NCBI GenBank assembly: GCA_016930735.1
Contig: JAFGGF010000261.1
Span: 1-34,764 of the forward strand
Length of the DNA stretch: 34,764 bases
DNA from: Prolixibacteraceae bacterium
Lineage (GTDB): Bacteria > Bacteroidota > Bacteroidia > Bacteroidales > Prolixibacteraceae
Direction of reading: 5' to 3'
In this document: positions 7,763-17,711 of the stretch, in pieces
Numbering within the stretch: position 1 is the first letter of the stretch
How the letters are laid out: each line of letters begins with the position of its first letter
Notes under the pieces: model-generated
What the model saw: the letters and a program-made list of their open reading frames with translations, nothing else
Told to the model about the DNA's origin: nothing
The model's database searches: none
Translations under genes and position numbers: made by a program

Positions 7763-9313
7763 TTATTCCGGCTTTTGGCCTGATGGCATTTCCAACCCGA
7801 ACTTTTGTTTTTTATCTGCTTGTTTAAGTTTATATGATAAGAATATGGATATCACGCCGCAGCCTACCAGTAATAAAATAGGAACTGTGTAATTATAAAC
7901 CTCATTGCCTGCCCTGATAGCCTCTAGATTTTCTTTATTCGTTAAATCAAGTACAGCACCAATTCCCCAGAAAAATGCTCCAAGGCCCCAGTTCTGAACA
8001 GTGAACATACTTGCATAAGCTGTCCCCAGCCTGCTTTCAGGAACTATTTTTGCTACCGATGGCCACATGGCAGCGGGAACAAGTGAAAATGCAATACCAA
8101 GGCTTAACAAACCTGCATATCCTAATAACACACTATTAAAAACAGAAAGCGATAAGTGCGCAAATATTAAAAGTAATGACCCCAGCATCATAAGTGAAGC
8201 TGCTTTTCCTTTTTTATCAACTATATTTCCAAAAATAGGAGTAAATAATATAGTTCCCAATGGTATTAAACTGGCAGTTTTTGGCCCATTTTTAAACCAG
8301 ACTGAAAAAACATCTTTAAATGAATGAATAAAGAATCCAAACAATGCCAAAATAATAATCAGAGAGAATAATTTAGCGCCTTTAGCTTTCAATTGGGCTG
8401 GTATTAATGTAAATGAAAGGGCGAAAATAAAAAGGGCTAAATATATTATTACCGTCCCTAATGCATTGCTTCCAAACAATACAACAACTCCTTCTCCATC
8501 GGGTAAAGTGCTGGTAAATCCAAATTTATTTACTAAAAGATCGGCAGCATATTGAATAAAAGGGAATACAGCAGCGTAAAAAGCAACACAAAGCAGGGCA
8601 ATATAGATAAATGATTTGTTTTGTAAAAGTTTAAATAAATCCGAAAATTTAAATTCGTCTTCATCGCTACCTTCGGCAGCTTCCTTGACCTGTTTATCAA
8701 TTTTAATATCAAAGAAAATATAAATCACAAATAAAATCAGGGCAATTCCGATTAACGTTGCTGCAAATACAACAGCAGGAGGAACGGTTTTTACTGCCAG
8801 GTCGGGAGAAACCGCTATACCCATTGCTGAGCCTAACCGTCCGAATCCCATATTTATAGCCATTGCAAGTGCAAGCTCATAACCTTTAAACCACTTTACC
8901 ACTGTCCGGGTTGCAACCACACATGTAACTTCAAGCCCAACTCCAAAAAGAATACGTCCAACGATCATAAAGCTGAGTGTAGCTGAATGCGATTCACCAA
9001 AAAATCCGGTACTGGCCAAAGCTGAAATAGCGCCCCCTAAGGTTGCAAGGCCACCAAATAATATACCAGCAATCCTGATTCCCCACTTATCGAGGATCAT
9101 ACCTCCGATAATGATCATCCCAAACATATTAGCAATGGTTGTAAGCCCGATAAGCCTTCCGAATTCCTCACTGGTAAATCCCATTTTCGATTCCATCAGA
9201 GGTTTTAATCCTCCGAAGAAATCCTGGAACCAATATGTACTGAATGTCAATGCGCTAATCAAAATCAGAGCCAACCACCTAATGGCTGCCGAATCTTTTA
9301 ATGTTTTTTTCAT
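7763..9313 (-). CDS. MFS transporter
   Basis: 516 aa, about 12 hydrophobic segments, MFS loop motifs (GGMILDKWGIR; FGNIVDKKGK). Confidence 0.9.
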   Translation of the reverse strand: MKKTLKDSAAIRWLALILISALTFSTYWFQDFFGGLKPLMESKMGFTSEEFGRLIGLTTIANMFGMIIIGGMILDKWGIRIAGILFGGLATLGGAISALASTGFFGESHSATLSFMIVGRILFGVGLEVTCVVATRTVVKWFKGYELALAMAINMGFGRLGSAMGIAVSPDLAVKTVPPAVVFAATLIGIALILFVIYIFFDIKIDKQVKEAAEGSDEDEFKFSDLFKLLQNKSFIYIALLCVAFYAAVFPFIQYAADLLVNKFGFTSTLPDGEGVVVLFGSNALGTVIIYLALFIFALSFTLIPAQLKAKGAKLFSLIIILALFGFFIHSFKDVFSVWFKNGPKTASLIPLGTILFTPIFGNIVDKKGKAASLMMLGSLLLIFAHLSLSVFNSVLLGYAGLLSLGIAFSLVPAAMWPSVAKIVPESRLGTAYASMFTVQNWGLGAFFWGIGAVLDLTNKENLEAIRAGNEVYNYTVPILLLVGCGVISIFLSYKLKQADKKQKFGLEMPSGQKPE

Positions 9314-9394
9314 TGTCTATTTTTTAACAGATTAATACTTTTCGATACAACAAATAAATAAAAAAAATCAGTTTTATATATGATTTTAAAACAA

Positions 9395-9419
9395 AAGGGC
9401 TTCTGTTAAGTAAGCCCTT
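9395..9419. terminator. Hairpin downstream of the 9425-10537 gene
   Basis: AAGGGCTT ctgttaagt AAGCCCTT. Confidence 0.6.
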
Positions 9420-9424
9420 ATATT

Positions 9425-10537
9425 TTATTTTTGAATAATTTCTTTGATAGCTCCTGTTTCAGGATGAAATTCCAGCGAATACATTCCGCCGAGGTATAAT
9501 TCCGGAACCGGCGCAGCAACTCCAAACTGAGCCACGGGAATACTGGCTGTTGCGATGGTTTTTAATTCATATACCAGTTTCACATCAGCCATGCCGGGCT
9601 GGCGGTAATAAATTCCGCTTTCGCCGGCTTCCGGATTATCAGATGCCTTTAACCTGTCGTAATTATTTGTCAGTCCGGCAACTTTTGTTAATTCAATCAT
9701 TACAGGTTTCCCGGTGAGGTCTGTTTTTTCCAGCACTCCGTTTTCTTCTGAAAAACGAAAAATTACTTCCCCCTTGTTTGTATTTGGTTGCGGAATATAT
9801 TCAAAGCTGAAATGGTACGATCCGGTTTCATTTTTCCCGATAAATAACGAAAGGTATTCTTTTTCAAGCGATTCCAGTTGTTTCATACTTACTTCATACC
9901 CTTTCCCGTCTGGTGGCACAACATCAAGGTATCCGGTAGCCAGTTCAAAAGCCATTCTCCGGCATTCAAAAATCCTTGTTGCTGCTTCAGCAGCTTTTTG
10001 CTCCAGGCTTAGGCGGGCAGGGCGGAAATTATTGGTCGAATCACCTACGCTGTAAAACGGAGTATCGGAAAGTTTGAAAAAATGAAAATCCTTACTTTTT
10101 GAAGGATAAGAAACCGGATTGGTAATTACTTTATTTACTTCAGTTACAATATTTGTGGTATTAATTCCTGCCAGGCAACCACAAGGAGTAAGGCTTATTA
10201 ATGAGGCATAATCACCCAAAGCTTTATAAACCTGATTGGGATCCGGTTCAGAATAAGTTTCAAACCAGACTTTTTCGATCTCCCATTCCGATCCGACCTG
10301 AGTTTTTACTTCTTCGAGTCCAAGCAACTGACTGGCAAACCTGCTGTAAGGTCCCGGGGAATAATCAGTCCGTGAAGCATTTATATGAACCCTGATTCCG
10401 GTTTGGGGTAATGAATACATAACACCTTCTACAAATTCCGGTACTGTAACTTCAAGGCCTTCTTCATCCTTCTTTTTACGTTGCCCGAAAACAGGCAGGG
10501 CAACAGCTATTGCAACAATAAATATTAAGACTCTCAT
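9425..10537 (-). CDS. DUF4831 family protein, secreted
   Basis: Signal peptide MRVLIFIVAIAVALPVFG; GVMYSLPQTGIRVHINASRT...QVYKALGDYASLISLTPCGCLAGINT pattern of DUF4831. Confidence 0.75.
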   Translation of the reverse strand: MRVLIFIVAIAVALPVFGQRKKKDEEGLEVTVPEFVEGVMYSLPQTGIRVHINASRTDYSPGPYSRFASQLLGLEEVKTQVGSEWEIEKVWFETYSEPDPNQVYKALGDYASLISLTPCGCLAGINTTNIVTEVNKVITNPVSYPSKSKDFHFFKLSDTPFYSVGDSTNNFRPARLSLEQKAAEAATRIFECRRMAFELATGYLDVVPPDGKGYEVSMKQLESLEKEYLSLFIGKNETGSYHFSFEYIPQPNTNKGEVIFRFSEENGVLEKTDLTGKPVMIELTKVAGLTNNYDRLKASDNPEAGESGIYYRQPGMADVKLVYELKTIATASIPVAQFGVAAPVPELYLGGMYSLEFHPETGAIKEIIQK

Positions 10538-10574
10538 TCTTCCTTATTTTAATAATTGCTAAAAGTATTAAAAT

Positions 10575-12095
10575 TTATCCTTTTTTTGATGACTTAATTT
10601 TCAGAAAAGCCTTTCCAAGGTTATCAATTATATCTCCGGCAATCAGCGACTCTTCCGATGAATTTTGTAAAGCAATATCTGCTGCAAGCCCGTGAATATA
10701 CACTCCTATAACTGCAGCCGATTCAGCCTTTATTCCCTGTGCCAGCAATCCGGTTAAAATCCCGGTCAAAGTATCACCGCAGCCAGCTGTTGCCATTCCC
10801 GGGTTACCGGTCGAATTAAAAAATACTTTTCTATTGGGTAAGACAATGGTTGTATAAGCCCCTTTTAAAACAACAATAACTTTATATTTTTCAGCAAATT
10901 CCTTTTGAAGCATTAATCTTTTATATGAATTCTCAGAACCACCGACAAGTCGTTTAAATTCGCCAGGATGGGGTGTAAGGATTGAATTCTCAGGCAATTC
11001 CTCAAGCCATTCCTGATGCATGGAAAGAATGTTCAGTGCATCGGCATCTATAACCATTGGTTTTGTTGCACATTCAACCAATTCATATAAAGCACGCTGA
11101 GTATTATGTTTTGTATCAAGTCCGGGTCCAACTCCGATTGCAGTAAATTTTGATGGGTCCGGGAATTCTGTAAATATCAGATCCGACCTGTCGATGCTGC
11201 ACATTGCCTCTGGCACTGTAGCCTGAATTATTCCATAACCCAACCTTGGAACATGAGTTGTCAGCAATCCGACACCGGCACGCAAACATCCTTTTGATGC
11301 CAGTACAGCTGCTCCCATCTTTCCGTAGCTTCCCGAAATTAACAGGGCATGGCCAACCGTCCCCTTATGTGTAAATTTCGACCTGACAGGAATTAAATCA
11401 GCAATTTCTTTTTCTGAGATACAGGAAAACTCAGAGGGTGTATTTCTAATTGCATCGGGATGAAGCCCAATAGGTAACACCTCCCATTTTCCGAGGTATT
11501 TTTCATTCTCAGCAAAGAAAAAGCTGATTTTAGGGAATTGAAGGGTGAGGGTATAATCGGCACAAATAATATGTTCTGAAATATTTGTACTATTATCTTC
11601 CCCCATTAATCCGCTTGGAATATCAACCGCAACAACAGTTGTATTGTTTCCATTTATTTTTCTGACAATTGCCGCCGGCAAACCTTCGAGCGGACGTGAC
11701 AACCCGGAGCCAAAAAGCCCGTCGATAATTATTTCATCTTTAATTTCAGGAATATCGTTTTCGTCTTTTATTTTATTTAGCTGAACTTTATTCTGGTCTT
11801 CCAGCCTTTTCCAATTAATTGCAGGCGAACCTTTTAGCCCTTTATCGGTATCGAGCAAAAAAACGTTGACCTGATAATCATAATCTGCCATCATCCGGGC
11901 AATTGCCAATGCATCGCCACCATTATTTCCTGGTCCGGCAAAAACCATTAAATTCTTTTCATTCGAAATATTTTGAATCAGCCAGTTCACCATTTGAAGT
12001 GATGCACGTTCCATGAGGTCGATATCTGCTATCGGTTCATTTTCGATGGTGTATCGGTCGATTTCAGCAATTTGTTTTGTAGTAAAAATTTTCAT
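10575..12095 (-). CDS. nnr: Bifunctional NAD(P)H-hydrate epimerase / ADP-dependent dehydratase
   Basis: FAGPGNNGGDALAIARM, VAVDIPSGL, HKGTVGHALLISGSYGKMGAAVLA, LTPHPGEF, GCGDTLTGILTGLLAQG. Confidence 0.95.
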   Translation of the reverse strand: MKIFTTKQIAEIDRYTIENEPIADIDLMERASLQMVNWLIQNISNEKNLMVFAGPGNNGGDALAIARMMADYDYQVNVFLLDTDKGLKGSPAINWKRLEDQNKVQLNKIKDENDIPEIKDEIIIDGLFGSGLSRPLEGLPAAIVRKINGNNTTVVAVDIPSGLMGEDNSTNISEHIICADYTLTLQFPKISFFFAENEKYLGKWEVLPIGLHPDAIRNTPSEFSCISEKEIADLIPVRSKFTHKGTVGHALLISGSYGKMGAAVLASKGCLRAGVGLLTTHVPRLGYGIIQATVPEAMCSIDRSDLIFTEFPDPSKFTAIGVGPGLDTKHNTQRALYELVECATKPMVIDADALNILSMHQEWLEELPENSILTPHPGEFKRLVGGSENSYKRLMLQKEFAEKYKVIVVLKGAYTTIVLPNRKVFFNSTGNPGMATAGCGDTLTGILTGLLAQGIKAESAAVIGVYIHGLAADIALQNSSEESLIAGDIIDNLGKAFLKIKSSKKG

Positions 12096-12173
12096 GGCAC
12101 ATGCATTTCACGTAAAATTACAAATACTTTTCAATTTTAATGGATATAATTTGAATCCCTGACCTTTGTCAAG

Positions 12174-12203
12174 TTGTTCAACTGCAAAAGATTTCTATAT
12201 TTG
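12174..12203 (+). promoter_or_regulatory. Bacteroidota-type promoter (TTG - N19 - TATATTTG)
   Basis: gTTG at 12174-12176, 19-nt spacer, TATATTTG at 12196-12203 matches TAnnTTTG; 49 nt before ATG at 12253. Confidence 0.6.
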
Positions 12204-12252
12204 TTGTTAACTGGATCAAAAAACTAATTATTCACCAATAAAACAGGACTCT

Positions 12253-14106
12253 ATGTTTAAAGATCATCCAAAAGGTTTAATCGTTGCATTCTTCGCCAAT
12301 ATGGGCGAAAGGTTTGGTTTTTACACCATGATGGCTTGCCTTGTATTATTTCTTCAAGCCCAGTATAATTTATCACCTTCCGGTGCCGGAGATTATTATT
12401 CCTGGTTCTATTTCGCCATTTATGCTTTAGCCCTTCTGGGTGGTGTAATTGCAGATAAAACAAAAAAATACAAGACTGTTATTCTTGTTGGAATTGTCCT
12501 GATGTTTGTAGGATATATTTTTATGTCTATTCCAAAATTAACATTATGGTCAACTCTGGGGGCTCTTTTTGTAATTGCATTAGGGAATGGCATGTTTAAA
12601 GGAAATTTGCAGGCTCTGGTTGGCCAAATGTATGATGACCCCAAATATGCACATTTGCGCGACAGGGCATACAGTTGGTTTTATATGGGGATAAATGTCG
12701 GTGCATTATTTGCCCCTCATGCTGCCAACGGAATAAGAAACTGGTTTTTAAAATCGCAGGGATTTATTTACAATCAAAACCTGGCCGAGTTAAGCAACCT
12801 GTATAAAACAAATCCTGATTCTGTCGATTTGGATAAATTCAGGCAGGCTGCCGAAGCTGCAAGCCTGAATCCTATTGGTGTGAACATTGATTACTCTGCT
12901 ATTGCAAATAAATATCTGGATGTATTTTCACATGGATATAATTATGCCTTTGCAATTGCTGCTATTTCAATGATAATCAGCCTTGTTGTTTACCTCTTCT
13001 GGAAACGGCTTCTGCCAAATAAATCGATGGCTTTGGAAAGTACTGATGGAAAAGAAAAATCGGCACAAAAACAGGTTCCGAAAAAACCGCTGGCTATTGT
13101 TTGGGCAGTAATTATCGGGGTTGCAGTAGCAGTAGCAATCTATTTTACTGCCGGAGGTGCCAACAGTGATCCGGATATAGTAAAAAGGGCTTTTAACCTT
13201 GCATTTGCAGCCGGGATGTTTTTAATATTTGCCCTTTGGATTCTTCAGGTATCATCAAAAGAAGAAAGGCCAAGGATTTCAGCCTTACTGCTGGTTTTTG
13301 TTGTAGTTATCTTTTTCTGGATGGCTTTCCACCAGAATGGACTGACAATGAACTATTTTGCACGTGATTTTACAGTAAGGTCGGTTGGAAAAGCATCGAT
13401 GCTCCTTTTTAATGTATGGACTTTCCTTGCTTTAGGAATTGGTTTATCCGGATTGGTTTATATTTTACGAAAAAAATCAACTCAAAAAGAAAGGCTTTTC
13501 GGAGCTTTGGCAACCGTTGCAGGCATTGTTGTTATTTACCTGTTTTATCGTTCTTTTGGAAAATCAAACAGCATTCAACCCGAAATTTTCCAGCATTTTA
13601 ACCCATTTTATATTGTATTCCTGACTGCCCCTGTTGTTGGATTTTTTGTTTGGCTGAATAAAAAAGGGAAAGAGCCCTCCACCCCAAGGAAAATCGGAAT
13701 CGGGATGATCCTGGCATCTGTGGCTTTCCTTGTTTTACTTATCGGATCGCTTGACCTGGCTTCTTATAAGGAACTTAAAGATGCAGGAACCACGTTAAAT
13801 GATTCAGCCCGTGTTTCTCAGTGGTGGCTTATCGGCAGTTACTTTGTAATTACAATTGCAGAATTATTTCTCAGCCCGATGGGATTATCATTTGTATCCA
13901 AAGTATCACCCATCAGGTTTCAGGGGTTGATGCAGGGTGGCTGGCTGGCTGCTACCGCTGTGGGTAATAAGCTGCTTTTTGTAGGATCCGACCTGTATGA
14001 GAAAATAAACCTGTGGAAAATGTGGTCGGTTTTTATTATTTTGTGTCTGCTTTCAGCGGCATTTATATTTATAATTATGAAACGACTCGAAAGGCTGACA
14101 AAATAA
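12253..14106 (+). CDS. POT/PTR2-family proton-dependent oligopeptide transporter
   Basis: MFKDHPKGLIVAFFANMGERFGFYTMMACLVLFLQ (ERFxYY-like), GGVIADKTKKYKTV, SWFYMGINVGALFAP. Confidence 0.92.
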   Translation: MFKDHPKGLIVAFFANMGERFGFYTMMACLVLFLQAQYNLSPSGAGDYYSWFYFAIYALALLGGVIADKTKKYKTVILVGIVLMFVGYIFMSIPKLTLWSTLGALFVIALGNGMFKGNLQALVGQMYDDPKYAHLRDRAYSWFYMGINVGALFAPHAANGIRNWFLKSQGFIYNQNLAELSNLYKTNPDSVDLDKFRQAAEAASLNPIGVNIDYSAIANKYLDVFSHGYNYAFAIAAISMIISLVVYLFWKRLLPNKSMALESTDGKEKSAQKQVPKKPLAIVWAVIIGVAVAVAIYFTAGGANSDPDIVKRAFNLAFAAGMFLIFALWILQVSSKEERPRISALLLVFVVVIFFWMAFHQNGLTMNYFARDFTVRSVGKASMLLFNVWTFLALGIGLSGLVYILRKKSTQKERLFGALATVAGIVVIYLFYRSFGKSNSIQPEIFQHFNPFYIVFLTAPVVGFFVWLNKKGKEPSTPRKIGIGMILASVAFLVLLIGSLDLASYKELKDAGTTLNDSARVSQWWLIGSYFVITIAELFLSPMGLSFVSKVSPIRFQGLMQGGWLAATAVGNKLLFVGSDLYEKINLWKMWSVFIILCLLSAAFIFIIMKRLERLTK

Positions 14107-14120
14107 ATACAAATTAAACG

Positions 14121-14147
14121 GAGCGGTTTTTTACCGCTCTTTTTTTC
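14121..14147 (+). terminator. Rho-independent terminator
   Basis: GAGCGGT ttttt ACCGCTC followed by TTTTTTT. Confidence 0.85.
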
Positions 14148-14235
14148 CTAACGTTAAATAAAAAAAAGAAACGTTAAAACCCCACTACTCAGCACCTGAT
14201 TTTTTTATTTTTGTATGACTTCATAAATATTCAAT

Positions 14236-15246
14236 ATGGGAATTCTGACATTGGTTTTCGGTTTTTTATTTGGCACTATTCTTCAAAAAGCAATGCTGAA
14301 TAAATTTGATACGATCAGCGGGATGGCAACTCTTGAAGACCTTACTGTTGCTAAAGCAATTATGGTTGCAATCGGTGTTGGTGCTGTTATACTGAACATT
14401 GAAATCGGTGCAGGGTTGGCTGCATATCATGTCAAACCATTTATTTTTGGAGGAATTGTTCTCGGAGGTTTAATTTTTGGCATTGGCATGGCTATCCTGG
14501 GTTACTGCCCCGGCACTCTCGCTGTATCGCTTGGCGAAGGTTCAACCGATGCCCTTGCAGGGATTATTGGCGGATTATTTGGGGGCCTGATTTACACCCT
14601 GAGCCTGCCTTCGATCCAGGGGGTACTTGGACCTGACCTGGGGGCAATCTCATTATTTACACTCACCGGAAAGTCAAAAATAGTCTTTTACCTGCTTGTA
14701 TTTTTATTCGGAATAGTTATGACCGGTGGAGCCTTCCTTTTAAATAAAGCCGATAAAACAAAAAATTACCGATGGCTTTATGCCGGTATTGCCTTTGCAG
14801 TATTAAACGGAATAGTGTTCCTGATTTCAACATCAAACCGACCAATCGGAGCTTCAACTACTTATCCTTATGTTGCGGATTTATTAACAGGAACTATCAG
14901 AAACGGATATTTTGAAAAAATTAAAACACCCGGAAGCTGGGAATTGATATTTCTAACCGGAGCCATGCTGGCCGGGCTGGTATTTTCAATCCTTTCCAAA
15001 GAATTTAAAATTATTGCAATCCACGAAAGGTGGGCAAAATATAAAGGGACCAGTACTTTGAAACGGATTATTTTTGCTTTTATCGGTGGTTTTATTTTAA
15101 TATTTGGCGCAAGGATGGCCGGAGGTTGTACCAGTGGCCATGTAATTTCAGGGGGTATGCAGATTGCCATTAGCAGCCTTGTTTTTGCGATTTTTGTTTT
15201 TGCCGGGCTCCTGGTAACCGGAAAAATCTTTTACAGAAAAAATTAA
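14236..15246 (+). CDS. YeeE/YedE (TsuA-like) family membrane transporter, duplicated halves
   Basis: GMAILGYCPGT in N-half and GARMAGGCTSGHVISGG in C-half with hydrophobic segments. Confidence 0.88.
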   Translation: MGILTLVFGFLFGTILQKAMLNKFDTISGMATLEDLTVAKAIMVAIGVGAVILNIEIGAGLAAYHVKPFIFGGIVLGGLIFGIGMAILGYCPGTLAVSLGEGSTDALAGIIGGLFGGLIYTLSLPSIQGVLGPDLGAISLFTLTGKSKIVFYLLVFLFGIVMTGGAFLLNKADKTKNYRWLYAGIAFAVLNGIVFLISTSNRPIGASTTYPYVADLLTGTIRNGYFEKIKTPGSWELIFLTGAMLAGLVFSILSKEFKIIAIHERWAKYKGTSTLKRIIFAFIGGFILIFGARMAGGCTSGHVISGGMQIAISSLVFAIFVFAGLLVTGKIFYRKN

Positions 15247-15273
15247 AAAATATACTATCCATACTGATTTTAA

Positions 15274-16074
15274 ATGAAACTTCTATTTCCCTTTATTCTT
15301 TTTTTAACTGGTATTCTGACAAATGCACAGGAAAATATTTCTGTAAGAAATGATTTTAAACCGTTTTTTGACGAATATGAAGTCGATGGGTGTTTCCTTT
15401 TGTTTGATGTGCAAAAATCAGATTACCTAGCTTATAATTATGAAAGGTGCAAAGAATCATTTCTTCCGGCTTCCACATTTAAAATCCTGAATTCATTGAT
15501 TGGACTGGAAACGGGAATTATTCCTGATGAAAATTATATAATACCATGGGACAGTATTACAAGGCAGGTACCAGCCTGGAACCGTGATCACACGATGGCT
15601 TCTGCATTCAGAAATTCTGTGGTACCCTGGTATCAGGAACTGGCAAGGAGGATCGGTGTTGAAAATATGAAAAAATGGGTTGAAAAAGCCGGATATGGCA
15701 TCATGGATATTTCAGAAGAAAACATTGACACTTTCTGGCTTTACGGAAATTCAAGGATCACACCCCTGCAACAAATGGATTTTCTTCAAAGATTTGTAAG
15801 TAATAAATTGCCTTTTTCAGAACACAGTACGGAAACTGTACGGAAAATATTCATTATCGAAAAAAATGATGATTATACTTTCAGGGGTAAGACAGGCTGG
15901 GCAACCATGGATAATAAAAATATCGGCTGGTTTGCAGGTTATCTCGAAAAAGGGGGTTCAACCTGGATTTATGTACTGAATGTTGAAAGCGGAAATGAAG
16001 ATACAACTCAATTTTCAGCAAGCAGAGAAGGAATTACCCGAAAAATATTAAAAAAACTCAATCTGATTCATTAA
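15274..16074 (+). CDS. Class D (OXA-type) beta-lactamase
   Basis: Signal peptide; PASTFK (STxK), NSVVPWYQELARRIG (SxV), WLYGNSRITPLQQMDFLQ (YGN), RGKTGWA (KTG), GWFAGYLE. Confidence 0.92.
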   Translation: MKLLFPFILFLTGILTNAQENISVRNDFKPFFDEYEVDGCFLLFDVQKSDYLAYNYERCKESFLPASTFKILNSLIGLETGIIPDENYIIPWDSITRQVPAWNRDHTMASAFRNSVVPWYQELARRIGVENMKKWVEKAGYGIMDISEENIDTFWLYGNSRITPLQQMDFLQRFVSNKLPFSEHSTETVRKIFIIEKNDDYTFRGKTGWATMDNKNIGWFAGYLEKGGSTWIYVLNVESGNEDTTQFSASREGITRKILKKLNLIH

Positions 16075-16577
16075 ACGTTTTTTGTGGAAATCCCGAATTT
16101 TGGGATAATAAATATTACAAAAGCAAGAATAACCAACAACAAAAAAACAATTAAACACAGCAAAATAATTTTTATAACCTTGTTTTTTCTGGCTATCCTT
16201 TTTGTTTCACCTATTTTCCCGATTTTATCAACCAGGCGGTCCATGGTAGTTTCATCCTTTACAATATAATCATAAGCCCCGTAACGCATCGAATTAACAG
16301 CTATTTCCATGCTGCTTTGCCCTGAAAGAAAAATGAACTCTGTTTCAGGATAATGTTTTTTAGCCCTTTTTAATACTTCGATCCCGTTTAAACCATCCAG
16401 TAAATAATCCTGAATAACAATATCAGGTTTCAAATTCATATTTCTGAGGCAATCTTCTCCGTTTGAAAACGATTTCACATTGGTAAAACCTTTTTGAGAA
16501 AGAAATTTTACGATCAGTTGGTTGTATATTTTATTATCTTCTACAATAAAAATTAAAGGATTTTTTAAAACTCCCAT
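16071..16577 (-). CDS. Response-regulator receiver protein with C-terminal transmembrane helix
   Basis: IFIVEDNKIYNQLIVKFL, DIVIQDYLLDGLNGIEVL, FLSGQSS, YIVKDE (receiver D/T-S/K residues), then IKIILLCLIVFLLLVILAFVIFII. Confidence 0.88.
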   Translation of the reverse strand: MGVLKNPLIFIVEDNKIYNQLIVKFLSQKGFTNVKSFSNGEDCLRNMNLKPDIVIQDYLLDGLNGIEVLKRAKKHYPETEFIFLSGQSSMEIAVNSMRYGAYDYIVKDETTMDRLVDKIGKIGETKRIARKNKVIKIILLCLIVFLLLVILAFVIFIIPKFGISTKNV

Positions 16578-16696
16578 CCGAAAAGTATTTTTAAAATTGT
16601 ACGCTTAAAGATATAAAAAAAATGCTGGATTTTTAACGACAGAATTTAAACATAATAAAACCTTTTATTTAATTTTAACCTGTAAAATTTAATAAA

Positions 16697-17698
16697 ATGA
16701 ACCGGACTATAACATTACTTGCCCTTTTGAGTTTCTTTTACGGGTGTACAAATTCAGAAAAAAAACAAAGTTCTAAAACTCAGTCTGAAAAGAATAAAAT
16801 AAAAATATTAGTTGACACCGATGCCAACAATGAACTGGATGATCAGCATGCTCTTGCTTATGCATTTCTGAGCGATGATGTATTTAATGTTGTTGGAATT
16901 ACTGTAAATAATACGATTAACGGAGAAGGGATACAGGGGCATTACGATGAAGCTTTACGAATTATCAGGCTTTTCAATCTTGAAGAAACCATGCCTTTAA
17001 AAAAAGGGGCTGTAGGAATTTATAAAGATATTGCCCCGCATATTTCAGAAGCCGATTTTGACGGCCATGAAGCAGTCGATTTTATCATTGAACAAGCCGG
17101 AAAAAACACCGGTGATAAATTAGTCCTTATACCGGTCGGGAAACTGACCAACATAGCTCTGGCACTGTTAAAAGCTCCTGAAATAAAAGAAAAAATCAGG
17201 GTTGTCTGGTTAGGTTCCAATTACCCCGGTGAAGGTGAATACAACCTCGAAAATGATACAACCTCAGTAAATCCTGTAATTGAATCGGGAGTGGAATTTG
17301 AAATGGTTATCGTCAGGTATGGATTCTCTTCGGGGACAGCTGCTGTAACAGTTTCTCCGGAAGAAATAAGGGAAAATGTAGTGGGTAAAGGGCCAGTCGC
17401 AAAAACACCCATTACAGGGAGGCATGGAGGGGAATTCGCACGATTTGGCGATTATTCAATGAACCTTTTTGAGCATATCAACCAGCATGGTGAATTAACC
17501 TCAAGGGCATTGTTTGATATGGCGGCAGTTGCCACGGTAAAAAATCCTGAGTGGGCTGAAAAAGTTGAAATCCCTGCGCCCAGGCTTTCAGGAGTTGAAT
17601 GGATAGTCCAACCCGATAATCAGGTTAAAATATCTTACTGGGAAAATTTTAACCGCGATGCAATTGTGAATGATTTTTTTCAGTTATTAAACAGATAA
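16697..17698 (+). CDS. Nucleoside hydrolase-like lipoprotein
   Basis: Lipobox FYGCTNS; KILVDTDANNELDDQHALAYAFLS, VLIPVGKLTNIALALL. Confidence 0.85.
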   Translation: MNRTITLLALLSFFYGCTNSEKKQSSKTQSEKNKIKILVDTDANNELDDQHALAYAFLSDDVFNVVGITVNNTINGEGIQGHYDEALRIIRLFNLEETMPLKKGAVGIYKDIAPHISEADFDGHEAVDFIIEQAGKNTGDKLVLIPVGKLTNIALALLKAPEIKEKIRVVWLGSNYPGEGEYNLENDTTSVNPVIESGVEFEMVIVRYGFSSGTAAVTVSPEEIRENVVGKGPVAKTPITGRHGGEFARFGDYSMNLFEHINQHGELTSRALFDMAAVATVKNPEWAEKVEIPAPRLSGVEWIVQPDNQVKISYWENFNRDAIVNDFFQLLNR

Positions 17699-17711
17699 TA
17701 ATCATTTCTGA

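Noticed and set aside
14206-14213. TATTTTTG as -7 promoter element before the YeeE/YedE gene
   Set aside because: Matches TAnnTTTG but I could not place a convincing -33 TTG at proper spacing.
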